From NCBI GenBank assembly GCA_020073345.1, contig JAIQFI010000032.1:1-64000 (forward strand): a DNA stretch of 64,000 nucleotides, written 5' to 3'. Each line of letters opens with the position of its first letter. Position 1 is the stretch's first letter. Below, piece after piece: positions 15,950 to 26,525 of the stretch. The notes beneath the pieces were generated by a model, which saw only the letters and a program-made list of their open reading frames with translations, was not told where the DNA came from and did no database searches. The position numbers and the translations under genes were made by a program. The DNA is from Terriglobia bacterium (GTDB lineage: Bacteria > Acidobacteriota > Terriglobia > Bryobacterales > Bryobacteraceae).

Positions 15950-18181
15950 ATGGGAACCGTGTCGGCATCGGGTGTCAAAGCTGCCGCGAGGCCGCCCGCA
16001 CGCCCGCCGTGTCCTCCCACCAGCCAATGGAGCGCGTTCGTCTCCTTCGGCGCGGCGTTTTCGGCCATCATCGGACTCCTGGGCCTGACCGGCTGGATGT
16101 TGGACGTGCCGGTCCTGAAAAGCGGGCTGCCGGGCATGGTTCAGATCAAGGCGAATACGGCCATTTGCCTGATCCTGCTGGGCGCCTCGCTGTGGCTGCG
16201 GCGGAAGGCCAATGAGCAGACCCGAGGGCAAAATTTCGCCGGCCAGTTGATGGCGGGCATGGCCGCAGCTATCGGCCTGGTCAGTTTTGGAGAATACCTC
16301 TTCGGTTGGGACCTGGGCATCGATCAGTTGCTGTTTGCGGACAGCCCGCGAGAAGCGATCCGCAGCGTTGCCCAGGGGTTGATGGCGCCGGTGAACGCCC
16401 TTAATTTTTACTTCCTCGGACTGGCGCTGATTCTTCTCAGTTGGACCACGCTCCACGGGGTCTGGCCGAGCCAGATGCTTTCCTTTACGGCCGGGCTGAT
16501 CTCTCTGTTCAATTTGCTGGATTTCATCCTGGTGCCCCATGATCTCCACACCTACACTTCCTTGCCGGCCGCGGTTGCGCTCGCGGTCTTGTCTCTAGCC
16601 GTAATGTGCGCCCGCCCGCAGTTTGGTTACGGCGCGTTGCCTCGCGGTTCGGAGCAGCAGAACTCCATCATCCGCAGGTGGTTCTTCCAGGGTTTCGCGG
16701 AGCAGCACACTCAGCCCCTGCGCTACGGCGGGGCAGTGGTCATGGTCGTGGTTGCGGCGATGGTACGTCGCGCGCTCGAACGGTCGCTCGGCGAAGTGTC
16801 GGCCTTCCTTCTTTTCTACCCCGCGACCTTGCTGGCGGCCGTGCTGGGCGGCCTGGGGCCAGGCATTCTCGCCACGGTACTTTCGGCGGCCATCGCTGGT
16901 TACTTCATCTTCGACCCACCTGGAATCGGGGTAGGCAGGCTCAGCGACGTGGCCAGCCTCACGGTCTTCTCGGCCACCGGAATCGCTATCGCCGCGCTCG
17001 CCGAGAACCTGGGCCGGACTCGCAGGCACGCAGCGGACAAGGTACGGAAGGCATCTCTGTACGCTCGCAGCCTGATCGAAGCCAGCCTGGACCCGTTGGT
17101 CACGATCAGCCCGGAAGGCAAGATCACCGACGTCAACCAAGCCACTGAGGAAGCGACCGGAGTCGCCCGTGCCGGCCTCGTCGGGACCGATTTCGCCGGC
17201 TACTTCACCGAACCCGAAAAGGCCCGCGCGGGATATCGGCAAGTGTTCAACCAGGGGCAGGTCCACGATTACCCCCTGGCGGTCCGCCACGTCTCCGGCA
17301 AGGTAATGGATGTGCTTTACCATGCCCGCCTCTATCGCGATGAGGGCGGAGCCGTGGAAGGAGTCTTCGCCGCCGCGCGCGACGTTACCGAACGCAAGCA
17401 GGCCGAACAGGAACTCTCTGTTTACCGCCAGCATCTGGAAGATCTGGTGGCCGAGCGCACGGCCGAAATCCAGACGGCGAACCAGCGTCTGGAGACCGCG
17501 AATCAGGAGCTCGAAACCTTCGCGTACTCGGTTTCCCACGATCTCCGCACGCCCCTGCGGGCGGTGGACGGGTTTTCGCGCATCCTGCTCGAAGACTACG
17601 CTCCCAAGCTTGACACGGAGGGCCAGCGCATCGTCACCGTGGTTCGCGAGGGGACCAAGAAGATGGCGCAGATGATCGACGACATCCTGGCCTTCTCCCG
17701 CGCGGGCCGGCTGGAACTCTCTATTCGCGCCATCGACATGGAAGAACTGGTCCGGGCGGCTCTGAAGGACCTGGAACCGGCTTTGGACGGCGCCAACATA
17801 AAGGTCGAAATCAAACCTCTGCCGGCCTCGCACGGTGACGCGTCCATGATCCAGCGGCTATGGACCAATCTGCTGGACAACGCCATCAAGTTTACGCGGC
17901 CCAAGCCTCAGGGCGTCATCGAAGTCGGCGCACAAAATGGCGAAAACGAAACCATCTACCACGTCAAGGACAACGGGGTCGGCTTTGATATGCAGTATGC
18001 CCACAAACTGTTCGGCGTGTTCCAGCGTTTGCATGCCCAGGATGAGTTCCCGGGCACGGGCATCGGGCTGGCCATCGTCAAACGCATTGTCGCGCGGCAC
18101 AGCGGGCGTGTGTGGGCCGAAGGCAAAGTCAACCAGGGCGCCAGCATCTATTTCGCTTTGCCGAACGGGGGCAAATCATGA
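15950..18181 (+). CDS. Membrane sensor histidine kinase with PAS domain
   Basis: ATG 15950 follows GGAGAAG at 15932-15938; the longer upstream frame has no family character. The 743-residue protein starts with a multi-helix membrane region (about 30-340). Its second half ([19 protein letters not shown]) resembles the DUF4118 membrane module of KdpD-type kinases. A PAS domain follows (about 365-480), then a coiled coil, HisKA with His530 in [10 protein letters not shown], and HATPase with [17 protein letters not shown] and GTGIGLAIV. The C-terminal half is of the phytochrome-like type that pairs with single-domain regulators. The stop overlaps the next gene (ATGA at 18178-18181). Confidence 0.93.
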   Translation: MGTVSASGVKAAARPPARPPCPPTSQWSAFVSFGAAFSAIIGLLGLTGWMLDVPVLKSGLPGMVQIKANTAICLILLGASLWLRRKANEQTRGQNFAGQLMAGMAAAIGLVSFGEYLFGWDLGIDQLLFADSPREAIRSVAQGLMAPVNALNFYFLGLALILLSWTTLHGVWPSQMLSFTAGLISLFNLLDFILVPHDLHTYTSLPAAVALAVLSLAVMCARPQFGYGALPRGSEQQNSIIRRWFFQGFAEQHTQPLRYGGAVVMVVVAAMVRRALERSLGEVSAFLLFYPATLLAAVLGGLGPGILATVLSAAIAGYFIFDPPGIGVGRLSDVASLTVFSATGIAIAALAENLGRTRRHAADKVRKASLYARSLIEASLDPLVTISPEGKITDVNQATEEATGVARAGLVGTDFAGYFTEPEKARAGYRQVFNQGQVHDYPLAVRHVSGKVMDVLYHARLYRDEGGAVEGVFAAARDVTERKQAEQELSVYRQHLEDLVAERTAEIQTANQRLETANQELETFAYSVSHDLRTPLRAVDGFSRILLEDYAPKLDTEGQRIVTVVREGTKKMAQMIDDILAFSRAGRLELSIRAIDMEELVRAALKDLEPALDGANIKVEIKPLPASHGDASMIQRLWTNLLDNAIKFTRPKPQGVIEVGAQNGENETIYHVKDNGVGFDMQYAHKLFGVFQRLHAQDEFPGTGIGLAIVKRIVARHSGRVWAEGKVNQGASIYFALPNGGKS

Positions 18182-18636
18182 TCGGAACGGAAAAAAACAA
18201 CATTAAAGCGCTGGATATCCTGCTGGTGGAGGACAACGCGACCGACGCCGAGCTGTGCATGCGCGCGCTCAAGAAGCACGGCCTGGCCAACAACATTCTC
18301 TGGGTGAAGGACGGGGCCGAGGCGCTCGACTTCGTGTTCCGGACCGGTGAGTACGCCGGGATCCCGAATGGGCTGAGGCCCAAAGTGATCCTGCTCGATC
18401 TGCGCCTGCCGAAAGTAAGCGGGATCGAGGTCCTGCGCAAGTTGAAGGCGGACGAACACGCCCGCCTGATTCCCATCGCCGTCCTGACATCCTCCAAGGA
18501 GGACAACGATCTGGAGGAGTGCTACCGGCTGGGCGTAAACAGCTATATCGCCAAGCCCGTGGAGTTCGACCAATTCATGGACACCATCGCGAATCTTGGC
18601 ATGTACTGGATGGTGATCAACAAGCTGCCTTCGTGA
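18178..18636 (+). CDS. Single-domain response regulator (Rcp1-like)
   Basis: 152 residues that contain only a receiver domain: [12 protein letters not shown] at the start, phospho-acceptor Asp74 in [12 protein letters not shown], and [13 protein letters not shown] with [11 protein letters not shown] at the end. This is the Rcp1-like group usually linked to bacteriophytochrome-type kinases. With no output domain it acts as a phosphorelay or allosteric partner. It overlaps the kinase upstream by 4 bases and the receiver/phosphatase protein downstream by 4 bases (GTGA at 18633-18636), so a relay kinase to regulator to phosphatase is the natural reading. Confidence 0.93.
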   Translation: MIGTEKNNIKALDILLVEDNATDAELCMRALKKHGLANNILWVKDGAEALDFVFRTGEYAGIPNGLRPKVILLDLRLPKVSGIEVLRKLKADEHARLIPIAVLTSSKEDNDLEECYRLGVNSYIAKPVEFDQFMDTIANLGMYWMVINKLPS

Positions 18637-20399
18637 GCCTGACACAAAAAAATCTTCGAATTCTGCACCTGGAGGACATACCGGCTGACGTGGAGCTGGT
18701 AGAGAGGCAGTTGCGCGCCGCCGGATTGCCGTTGACCGTGCAACCCGTTGCGACCCGCGACGCGTTCGAACGGGCGCTCGATGAATTCCAACCCGATGTC
18801 GTGCTGGCCGACTATTCCCTGCCGGATTTCGATGGTCTCTCCGCCGTCCGCTTAGCCCGGCAAAAGGACCCCGATCTGCCGGTGATCCTGGTGACCGGGG
18901 CCCTGGGGGACGAAGCGGCGGTGACCGCCATCAAGGCCGGCGCGAATGATTTTGTCCTCAAAGACCGTTTGGCGCGGCTGCCTACGGCCGTGGAACGGGC
19001 TGTCGAAGAAGCCGAGCAATCCCGGGCCTGCAGACGGGCGGAAGAGGAAATCCGGACACTCAATGCCGAACTGGAGCGGCGGGTCGTCGCGCGGACCGCT
19101 GAACTACAGGCCGCCAACCGGCTCAAAGACGAGCTCATCCTAAGCGAGCGCGCCATCAGTGTGGAACTGGAGCGGGTGCGTTCGCGTGAAGTGGAGGTGG
19201 GGCTGCGCATCCAGCAGTCGCTTCTGCTGAGCCAGCCGCCGGATGTCCCGGGCCTCGAGATTGCGGCGGTCACCGTCCCCTCGCAGGGGATTGACGGCGA
19301 CTTCTACATTTTTCTCACCCATCCGAACCAGTCGCTGGACGTGATCGTGGGAGACGTCATGGGGAAAGGAATTTCCGCCGCCCTGCTGGGAGCAGCCACC
19401 AAGATCCAGTTCTTCAAAGCGCTCAACTATCTCCTGGCGGTCTCACGCGGCCAGCTTCCCCAACCCAAGGACATCGTCATGCTCGCGCACGCCGAGATCG
19501 TGCGCGACCTGATTGATCTCGAAAGCTTCGTGACTGTGTGCTACGCCCGGCTGGATCTGGATCGGCGCGTCCTGAGCATAGTGGACTGCGGCCACACCGG
19601 AATCGCTCATTGGCATGCTGTTACCGGGCGGTGCGAGGTCCTGCACGGCGACAGCCTGCCGCTGGGAATCCGCGAAGGCGAGATCTTCAACCAGATTTCG
19701 GCGCCGTTCGAACCCGGCGACGTGTTGCTTTTCTTCTCGGACGGAATCACGGAAGCGCGCAATGCTGTTGGAGAGTTGTTCGGGGTAGAGCGGCTCACCG
19801 CGCATGTTGAGGCGAACTCCCGGCTGGAGCCCGCCCTGCTCGCGGATTCCATTCGCCAGGCCGTCTCTGCGTTTGTGGGGCCCACGCGGCTGAGCGACGA
19901 CTTGACCAGCGTCGCGGTGCGGGTCAGGACCCAGCAAGCGCCCGAGGCGCACGCGGGCATGCAGATTCGCAGTAATTTGCGGGAACTGCGCCAAGCGCGC
20001 CATTTCGTGCGCCAGTTTTGCGGCGCACTACGCCATCCAGTTCCTGGCGAGGAGCTGGTCGACGCGCTCGAGCTGGCGGTGAGTGAGGCGGCCAGCAACA
20101 TCATGCGGCACGCCTACCATGGCCGTCCGGACCAGTGGATCCGCCTGGAAGCAGAAGCTCTTCCCGAGGTCATCACCGTGAGGCTCCTGCATCTCGGGGC
20201 CGGATTCGATCCGGCGACGCTGGCGCCCCCGGTGCTGGACGGCACGCGGGAGTCTGGGTTCGGAACCTACATCATCGACCGGAGCGTGGACCTTGTGCGG
20301 TACCACCGGGACGAGCATGGCCGGAGCTGCGTGTCGCTTATAAAACATCGCAATTCCGGAAAGGAAGGAGTGCACTCTGATGGAAATGGCAATCGATAG
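18633..20399 (+). CDS. Receiver-SpoIIE phosphatase-HATPase fusion (partner-switching regulator)
   Basis: Start is GTG 18633, overlapping the previous stop; 588 residues. Domains in order: receiver (1-125, Asp60 in [13 protein letters not shown]), coiled coil (about 130-190), SpoIIE/PP2C phosphatase (about 195-435, with [23 protein letters not shown] and [10 protein letters not shown]), and an RsbW-type HATPase (about 455-585, with [16 protein letters not shown]). It therefore joins in one chain a phosphatase that activates a STAS protein and a kinase-like domain that may bind or rephosphorylate it, all under receiver control. The STAS gene follows with a 20-base overlap. Confidence 0.92.
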   Translation: MSLTQKNLRILHLEDIPADVELVERQLRAAGLPLTVQPVATRDAFERALDEFQPDVVLADYSLPDFDGLSAVRLARQKDPDLPVILVTGALGDEAAVTAIKAGANDFVLKDRLARLPTAVERAVEEAEQSRACRRAEEEIRTLNAELERRVVARTAELQAANRLKDELILSERAISVELERVRSREVEVGLRIQQSLLLSQPPDVPGLEIAAVTVPSQGIDGDFYIFLTHPNQSLDVIVGDVMGKGISAALLGAATKIQFFKALNYLLAVSRGQLPQPKDIVMLAHAEIVRDLIDLESFVTVCYARLDLDRRVLSIVDCGHTGIAHWHAVTGRCEVLHGDSLPLGIREGEIFNQISAPFEPGDVLLFFSDGITEARNAVGELFGVERLTAHVEANSRLEPALLADSIRQAVSAFVGPTRLSDDLTSVAVRVRTQQAPEAHAGMQIRSNLRELRQARHFVRQFCGALRHPVPGEELVDALELAVSEAASNIMRHAYHGRPDQWIRLEAEALPEVITVRLLHLGAGFDPATLAPPVLDGTRESGFGTYIIDRSVDLVRYHRDEHGRSCVSLIKHRNSGKEGVHSDGNGNR

Positions 20400-20736
20400 A
20401 ATTGGCGACGTCGCGGCCGTGGCCGTGCCAGTGGACGAACTGGACGCGGGCAACGCCTCCGAGCTCAAGCGCGATATCGCGCCGGTGCTCCAGGCCAATA
20501 CCAAGGTGGTCCTCGATCTGAGCCGCGTGCGGTTTATGGACAGCTCGGGACTCGGGGCCATGCTCTCTTGCCTGCGGCAGCTCACCGCTAAGAAGGGCGA
20601 CCTGAAATTGTGCGGGATGTCCAAGCAGGTCCGCGGAGCCTTCGAGCTGGTGCGCCTGCACCGGATCTTCGACATTTATCCCGGTAAGGCGGAGGCCGTG
20701 CTCGCGTTTCAGTCCAAGCCCACGGGCGTCCTGTGA
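20380..20736 (+). CDS. STAS-domain anti-sigma factor antagonist
   Basis: 118 residues. The STAS fold is clear, with the phosphorylation loop FMDSSGLGAML (Ser55/Ser56) of SpoIIAA/RsbV proteins. When unphosphorylated, such proteins bind a partner kinase and release its target. The start overlaps the phosphatase gene by 20 bases and the stop overlaps the glycogen phosphorylase gene (GTGA at 20733-20736). It is the obvious substrate of the upstream phosphatase/HATPase protein. No sigma factor gene is in this operon, so the final output may not be transcriptional. Confidence 0.93.
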   Translation: MEMAIDRIGDVAAVAVPVDELDAGNASELKRDIAPVLQANTKVVLDLSRVRFMDSSGLGAMLSCLRQLTAKKGDLKLCGMSKQVRGAFELVRLHRIFDIYPGKAEAVLAFQSKPTGVL

Positions 20737-23219
20737 TCGCAGCGAACACGATAGACGCCAGGCCGGTCCCCGCCTGCTCGGTCGCGAGCCTTCAGGAGGC
20801 CATTGAGCGGCACGTCAGATACTCGCTAGGCAAGCTGTGGCGGGATCTGTCTCCGCGCGAGCTGTTTGTGGCCGTCGCGCTGGCCTGCCGGGATCGGATG
20901 GTCGAGCGCATGCTCGAAACCGAGGAGCGCTACCGGCGCGGCGATCTGAAGCGCCTGTACTATCTTTCGATCGAGTTCCTGCCGGGGCAATACCTGGGAA
21001 ACAATCTTCTGAATCTGGGCATTCGCGAGCAGTGCGGCGAAGCGCTGCGCAACCTGGGAGCAGACCTGGACGAGATTGAATCGAGCGAGCCGGATCTGGC
21101 GCTCGGAAACGGCGGTCTAGGGCGCTTGGCTGCGTGCCTGCTGGACTCGCTGGCGACGCTCGGATTGCCCGGCTACGGCTACGGCATCAACTACGAGTAC
21201 GGTCTCTTCAAGCAGGAGATCGATCGCGGATACCAGCGCGAAAAACCGGAAAATTGGCTGGGCCAGGGCACTCCCTGGCAGATCGCCCGCCCCGATAAGG
21301 CCTGCGTAGTGCCGATTCGGGGCCGCATCGAGCACAGCGTCGACCGCCGTGGCGGTTACAACCCCATGTGGATGGACTGGAAGGTCTTAATGGGTATCCC
21401 CTACGACGTGCCCATCGTGGGGTTCGGCGGGCAGACGGTAAATTTCCTGCGGCTGTACTCGGCGCGGTCCTCCCACGGCTTCGATATGCGCATCTTCAAT
21501 GCCGGTGACTATTTCAAGGCCGTGGAACAGAAGATCGCGTCCGAAACCGTTTCTAAAGTGCTGTATCCTCCGGATGCCCCGGGAGCCGGCTACGAGCTGC
21601 GCCTGGCTCAGGAATACTTCCTGGCAGCCTGCGCCCTGCGCGATATCGTTCGTAGATTTGAGCAAGGCCACAAAGATTGCCGCGATCTCGGAGCGCACGT
21701 CGCGATTCAATTGAATGACACGCATCCGGCACTGGCCGTTGCGGAGCTGATGCGCATTTTGATCGACGAGAAGAATCTGGAATGGGACGAAGCGTGGGCG
21801 GTCACGCAAGCCACCGTCGCGTATACCAATCACACGCTCGCACCCGAAGCGCTCGAGAAATGGCCGGTGGCGTTGCTGGAGGCGGTGGTCCCGCGCCACC
21901 TGCAGATCATCCTGGAGATCAACCGCCGTCTTCTGGACCGCGTCTCCGGGGTGTGGCCGGGACATACCGGGCTCTTGAGACGGATGTCGATCATCGAGGA
22001 ATCCGAGCCCAAGCAGGTACGAATGGCCCACCTGGCGATGGCGGGAAGCCATGCTATCAACGGCGTGTCACGGATTCACACCGAAGCCATCAAGACTTCG
22101 CTGGCGCCGGACTACTTTGAACTTTGGCCGGATCGGTTCCATAACGTGACCAATGGCATCAGCCCGCGGCGGTGGCTGCTTCGCGCGAATCCCGCGCTGG
22201 CGGCCTTGATCACCGCTGCCATCGGCGACGCCTGGATCACGGATCTGCCGCGGCTGAAGGCGCTGGAGCGCTATGCGGAGGACTCCGCGTTCCGGACCGA
22301 ATTCCGAGCCGTCAAGCGCGCCAATAAGGAGAAGCTGGCCAGGATCATCCAGGAACTCCACATCCGGGTGGATCCGGATTCGCTGTTCGACGTTCACGTG
22401 AAGCGAATCCATGCGTACAAACGCCAGCTGCTCAATGTGTTTCACATCGTCGACGAGTATCTTGCGTTGATCGAAGACGGCCGCCAGCCCGCGGCTCCTC
22501 GGGTCTACATCTTCGCCGGAAAGGCCGCGCCCGGCTACTGGTTCGCGCAGCAGGTCATCAAGTTGATCCACAATGTGGGGCGGGTGATCAATACCGATCC
22601 GCGGGCCCATTCCTGGATCAAGGTCGTGTTCCTGCCCGATTATCGCGTCTCTCTGGCGGAGCAGATCGTCCCCGCGGCCGATCTGAGCGAGCAGATTTCG
22701 ACAGCCGGAACGGAAGCCTCGGGAACCGGCAATATGAAGATGGCGCTCAACGGCGCCGTCACCATCGGCACGCTGGACGGCGCCACCATCGAAATCCGCG
22801 AAGCCGTGGGCGCGGAGAACATGTTCGTGTTCGGCCTCACTGCCGCCCAGGTGCGGGCCGCACGCGAGCCGTGCACTTATCGGCCTTGGGAGCATTACGA
22901 GCGCGACCCGCGCGTGAAGCGCGTGGTGGATGTCCTTTCCTCCAATCTGTTCTGTTCGGAGGAGCCTGCCCTGTTCGAATGGGTTAGGAAGTGTGTGCTC
23001 AATGGAAACGACGAGCACTTTCACCTGGCCGACTTCCGGTCTTACGCCGATGCCCAGGGGAAAGTAGGGCAGTCGTTCGGCGAGGCAGATCGCTGGACCC
23101 GCATGTCGATCCTGAATGTGGCGCGGACCGGGCCGTTCTCGAGTGATCGCACGGTGCTCGAGTATGCGCGCGATATCTGGGGAGTGCAGGCGCCCAGCCA
23201 GTCCATCGCCTGTAAATGA
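20733..23219 (+). CDS. glgP: Glycogen/maltodextrin phosphorylase
   Basis: 828 residues from GTG 20733, close to the 797-815 of the E. coli enzymes. The pyridoxal phosphate site EASGTGNMKMALNGA is intact with the Schiff-base lysine at residue 669. Other family signatures are YLSIEFLPGQYLGNNLLNLG, NGGLGRLAACLLDS, YGYGINYEYGLFKQ and VHVKRIHAYKRQLLN. It releases glucose-1-phosphate from the ends of alpha-1,4-glucans using phosphate. It is the last gene of a five-gene overlapping operon behind a sensor kinase and a partner-switching module, an unusual setting; no other glycogen gene (glgA, glgB, glgC, glgX) is nearby. Confidence 0.96.
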   Translation: MIAANTIDARPVPACSVASLQEAIERHVRYSLGKLWRDLSPRELFVAVALACRDRMVERMLETEERYRRGDLKRLYYLSIEFLPGQYLGNNLLNLGIREQCGEALRNLGADLDEIESSEPDLALGNGGLGRLAACLLDSLATLGLPGYGYGINYEYGLFKQEIDRGYQREKPENWLGQGTPWQIARPDKACVVPIRGRIEHSVDRRGGYNPMWMDWKVLMGIPYDVPIVGFGGQTVNFLRLYSARSSHGFDMRIFNAGDYFKAVEQKIASETVSKVLYPPDAPGAGYELRLAQEYFLAACALRDIVRRFEQGHKDCRDLGAHVAIQLNDTHPALAVAELMRILIDEKNLEWDEAWAVTQATVAYTNHTLAPEALEKWPVALLEAVVPRHLQIILEINRRLLDRVSGVWPGHTGLLRRMSIIEESEPKQVRMAHLAMAGSHAINGVSRIHTEAIKTSLAPDYFELWPDRFHNVTNGISPRRWLLRANPALAALITAAIGDAWITDLPRLKALERYAEDSAFRTEFRAVKRANKEKLARIIQELHIRVDPDSLFDVHVKRIHAYKRQLLNVFHIVDEYLALIEDGRQPAAPRVYIFAGKAAPGYWFAQQVIKLIHNVGRVINTDPRAHSWIKVVFLPDYRVSLAEQIVPAADLSEQISTAGTEASGTGNMKMALNGAVTIGTLDGATIEIREAVGAENMFVFGLTAAQVRAAREPCTYRPWEHYERDPRVKRVVDVLSSNLFCSEEPALFEWVRKCVLNGNDEHFHLADFRSYADAQGKVGQSFGEADRWTRMSILNVARTGPFSSDRTVLEYARDIWGVQAPSQSIACK

Positions 23220-23342
23220 GCTATTTGTGGCCGGCCGGACTGAAGACCCGGTGAAAGAGACGCACTGGGCCGCCTCATAATTCAGCCGTCGTGGACGAAG
23301 AGGTTTCCGTAAGGGAATGACCCTGTTTTGGAGGAACTCTCT

Positions 23343-26300
23343 ATGAGACTTCCGCGGCCGTTAAGGCTTCTGGTACTGGCCACGCTGTGTGTCCATTTCG
23401 CGCACGCGGTGACCTTAGACGCGGTCTCTACCGCAAGAGCGCCCTCCGACGACGCTTGCAACCCCGCGCCCCTCACTTCCACATTTCTTACGACAGACGA
23501 AACCGTATGGTTGTACGTCCGGGTTTCCAATGCAGCCACGGGCGACCGCTTGCGCGTGGACTGGCTCCGGCCGGACGGCGCGACCTACGACACGTCTAAC
23601 TTCACGCCGCTCTCGGCCGGCGGCAGTTGGTGCTTCGACGACCCCATCAGTCTGGCGGGACAAAGTGCGGCCCAATTCCCCGGCGTCTGGACTATTCGAG
23701 GATCCTGGAACGGGTCGGCTTTCTTCACCATCAATTTCACGGTGACTGCTCCCGGCGGGAGTGGTTCGAACCTCATCCAGAACTCCGGCGCGGAGCTAGG
23801 CGCGGGCAGCGCCGATTGCCTGGTGGCCATCAGCGTCCCCGGCTGGACCATCGCCGGCAGTGTTTCCATCTGTAGATACGGACCCGCCGAAATCGAGACC
23901 ACGGCTCCCGGCCCACCGGATCGCGGGGCGAATTTCTTTTCCGGAGGGCCCGATAACGCCAGTTCCAGTCTGGCCCAGCGCATCGATATCAGCGGCAACG
24001 CTGCGGCCATTGATGCCGGCACGCTGGCGTACACGCTTTCCGGATGGCTGGGAGGCTGGGACGTGCAAGACGACAGCGCCACGCTGACCATCACCTTCCG
24101 CAACGGAGCCAACGGCTCGCTTGGCACGGCCAGGATCGGGCCTGTCAATAGTAACGAGCGCCCCTTCGGGAGTGGGTTCGTGCAGAAGACCGCCACCGGC
24201 ACGATCCCGGCGGGCACCCGCAATCTGGATCTGGTGCTGCTGTTCAATCGCTCCAGCGGCGTATATAACGATGGAGCGGCGGACAATCTGTCGCTGGTGT
24301 TGGCGACCGGCGGCGGCGGAACCTGCTTGTATACCATCAGCCCGCTGGCCAACTCCGTGGCCGCGAGCGCCAGCACGAAGGTGGTGCAGGTGACTGCAGG
24401 AACGGGCTGCAGTTGGACCGCGGTCAGCAACTCTTCCTGGATCTCGATCACCGCGGGAAGTTCCGGAAATGGAAACGGCTCGGTGAGCTATACGGTGGCG
24501 GCCAACACGTCCACCTCTGCGCGCACCGGGACACTTACCATCGCCGGCAAGACGCATAGCGTCACGCAGGCGGCTCCGTGCAGCTACGCGCTCGGCTCTG
24601 CGACCAGCAGCGTAAGCGCCACGGGCGGCGCCAGAGCGGTCTTAGTGACCGTAACCGCCGGGTGCGCCTGGACCGCGGCCAGAAATGTCGCTTGGATCAC
24701 CATCACGGCCGGAGCCAGCGGATCCGGGAACGGAACCGTCAACTACTCGGTGGCCGCCAATGCGGCTGCCAGCGCGCGCACCGGGATACTGACCATCGCT
24801 GGACTAACGCATACGGTCACACAATCAGGTGCGGTGTCCTCCACGGCGCCCGCCATCACCAGCATCGTAAACGCGGCCAGCAACATGCCGGCCACCCTGC
24901 CATCGGGCGCCATCGCGGTGGGGTCCCACTTTATGATCCTCGGGGAAAATATCGGCCCGAGCTGGTATTGGTCTCAGACCGCATATCCGCTTCCAGATAC
25001 TCTGGCCGGTGTGACCGTGACCATCCGCAAGGGAAACACGGCGGTCAACGCATTCCTGATGTTTGTCTCTTCCACGCAGATCAACGCCATCATGCCTTCG
25101 AACGCCCCCACCGGCGACGTCACGGTGACGGTAGCGTTTGATGCCCTGGCCAGCGCGCCGGCCCCGGCCAAAGTCGCCAGCGTCAATTTCGGCATCTTCA
25201 CCGCAGCGAGCGGACGGGGTCCCGGAATCATCCAGAACGATGTGACCTTGCAATCGCTGAACTCGCGATCCGTCCCCGCCAGGCCCGGTCAAGTGGCCGG
25301 GCTGCTCGGTACCGGACTGGGAGCGATTCACGGCGCCGATAATCAGGCGCCGCCGGTGGGCGATCTGCCGGTCTCGGTCGAGGTCACTGTGGGCGGCCGA
25401 CCCGCCGCAGTGCGCTACCACGGCCGCATGTACGTCGCCGGCGTGGACATGATCCAGTTCGAAGTTCCGGCCGACGCGCCGTCGGGCTGCTCGGTTCCGG
25501 TACAGGTCAAGGCCGGCGGCACCTATAGCAACGTCGTCACCATGGCCATCCAGCCGCAAGGCCAGCCCTGTTCCGACCCGCAGAATCCATTCGCGCCTTT
25601 GACAGATGTGGGCGGCAAGGCGGGTATTATCTTCCTATTGCGGCTGAGCCTGCTGGCCCAGCTGGAAAGCGGCCAGCCGCCGCTCGATCTGACGCTGGAT
25701 TTGGGCCTGGCGGCCTTTGAAGAGATAGCCGCGAACGGCGACTCGAGTTTCAGTCCGCTGCTCTCGCTGCCGCCCGTGGGAACCTGCACGGAGTACTCCG
25801 GCAATCTCGACCTGAGCGGCCTGTTAGAAGGTGTGACAGGAGGCGGCCTCGCAGGAGCCTCCAGTTTCTTCAGCCGCCCGCTCGACGCCGGACCATCCAT
25901 CGCCGTGACCGGGCCCCAGGGAACCACGATTCCTCTCTTGCCCTTGGATCCAAGCATGGATCCGAGCACGAACACCGGTCTTTATCTCGGCCTGTTGGGA
26001 GGCAGCTCGCCGCTGGCAGAAACGAGTCTGCCGCCGTTCCTGGAAAGCGGCATCGTCCGAATCGCCGGAGCCGGAGGCACTGACGTCGGGGCTTTTCAAA
26101 CTTCGATTACCCTCGGAACTCCAGTGGTCTGGACGAATCGCGACCAGATCAACACCGTGAATCGCGCCTCGGACCTGCTTCTGACGTGGTCCGGAGGCGA
26201 CGCTTCCAAGATGGTCCTGATCGCCGGCGGGGGTGCGGACTCGAACACCTCGGCGGCCGCGGGATTCTTCTGCTTCGTCCCCGCCGCGCCCGGGCAATTC

Positions 26301-26483
26301 TCGGTTCCCGCATCCATGCTGGGGAACCTGCCCGGCTCTGCCTCCAGTCCGGGCAGCGCGATCGGCGCGCTGCTGGTGGGTAGCGTGCCCAGCGGCAGCT
26401 ATCCCACGTTCACGGCCGGCGGCCTGAATTTCGGGATGATCATCAACGCCACGCTGGCCGCGAAAACGGTCGCATTGCAGTAG
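23343..26483 (+). CDS. Secreted protein with two BACON domains and Solibacter-type C-terminal domain
   Basis: Start at ATG 23343 because GGAGGAA lies 7 bases upstream; 1046 residues. A signal peptide (1-23, ending HFAHA) precedes a jelly-roll-like region (about 25-320). Two BACON domains follow (about 326-410 and 412-495), each with a tryptophan and the strand pattern SWISITAGSSGNGNGSVSYT or its equivalent. Residues about 502-737 (ITSIVNAASNMPATLPSGA; RPGQVAGLLGTGLGAIHG) match the TIGR03437 domain that is abundant in Solibacter. The last 300 residues are of unknown family. The protein is extracellular and probably binds a carbohydrate or surface. There is no enzyme domain that I can name. Confidence 0.85.
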   Translation: MRLPRPLRLLVLATLCVHFAHAVTLDAVSTARAPSDDACNPAPLTSTFLTTDETVWLYVRVSNAATGDRLRVDWLRPDGATYDTSNFTPLSAGGSWCFDDPISLAGQSAAQFPGVWTIRGSWNGSAFFTINFTVTAPGGSGSNLIQNSGAELGAGSADCLVAISVPGWTIAGSVSICRYGPAEIETTAPGPPDRGANFFSGGPDNASSSLAQRIDISGNAAAIDAGTLAYTLSGWLGGWDVQDDSATLTITFRNGANGSLGTARIGPVNSNERPFGSGFVQKTATGTIPAGTRNLDLVLLFNRSSGVYNDGAADNLSLVLATGGGGTCLYTISPLANSVAASASTKVVQVTAGTGCSWTAVSNSSWISITAGSSGNGNGSVSYTVAANTSTSARTGTLTIAGKTHSVTQAAPCSYALGSATSSVSATGGARAVLVTVTAGCAWTAARNVAWITITAGASGSGNGTVNYSVAANAAASARTGILTIAGLTHTVTQSGAVSSTAPAITSIVNAASNMPATLPSGAIAVGSHFMILGENIGPSWYWSQTAYPLPDTLAGVTVTIRKGNTAVNAFLMFVSSTQINAIMPSNAPTGDVTVTVAFDALASAPAPAKVASVNFGIFTAASGRGPGIIQNDVTLQSLNSRSVPARPGQVAGLLGTGLGAIHGADNQAPPVGDLPVSVEVTVGGRPAAVRYHGRMYVAGVDMIQFEVPADAPSGCSVPVQVKAGGTYSNVVTMAIQPQGQPCSDPQNPFAPLTDVGGKAGIIFLLRLSLLAQLESGQPPLDLTLDLGLAAFEEIAANGDSSFSPLLSLPPVGTCTEYSGNLDLSGLLEGVTGGGLAGASSFFSRPLDAGPSIAVTGPQGTTIPLLPLDPSMDPSTNTGLYLGLLGGSSPLAETSLPPFLESGIVRIAGAGGTDVGAFQTSITLGTPVVWTNRDQINTVNRASDLLLTWSGGDASKMVLIAGGGADSNTSAAAGFFCFVPAAPGQFSVPASMLGNLPGSASSPGSAIGALLVGSVPSGSYPTFTAGGLNFGMIINATLAAKTVALQ

Positions 26484-26525
26484 CCGCAAGGATCGGCATC
26501 CGGCTGCGACGTTCACGTCCAGAAC

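Noticed and set aside
15741-15968. 75-codon minus-strand frame before the Hsp20 fusion
   Set aside because: Arg/Ser-rich translation without similarity, overlaps the divergent promoter region.
16595-17833. Long minus-strand open frame antisense to the sensor kinase
   Set aside because: It mirrors the GC-rich codon pattern of the plus-strand kinase, has no family motif and no ribosome site.
22068-23024. Long minus-strand open frame antisense to glgP
   Set aside because: Low-complexity Arg/Asp/Gly-rich translation typical of the reverse complement of a GC-rich gene.
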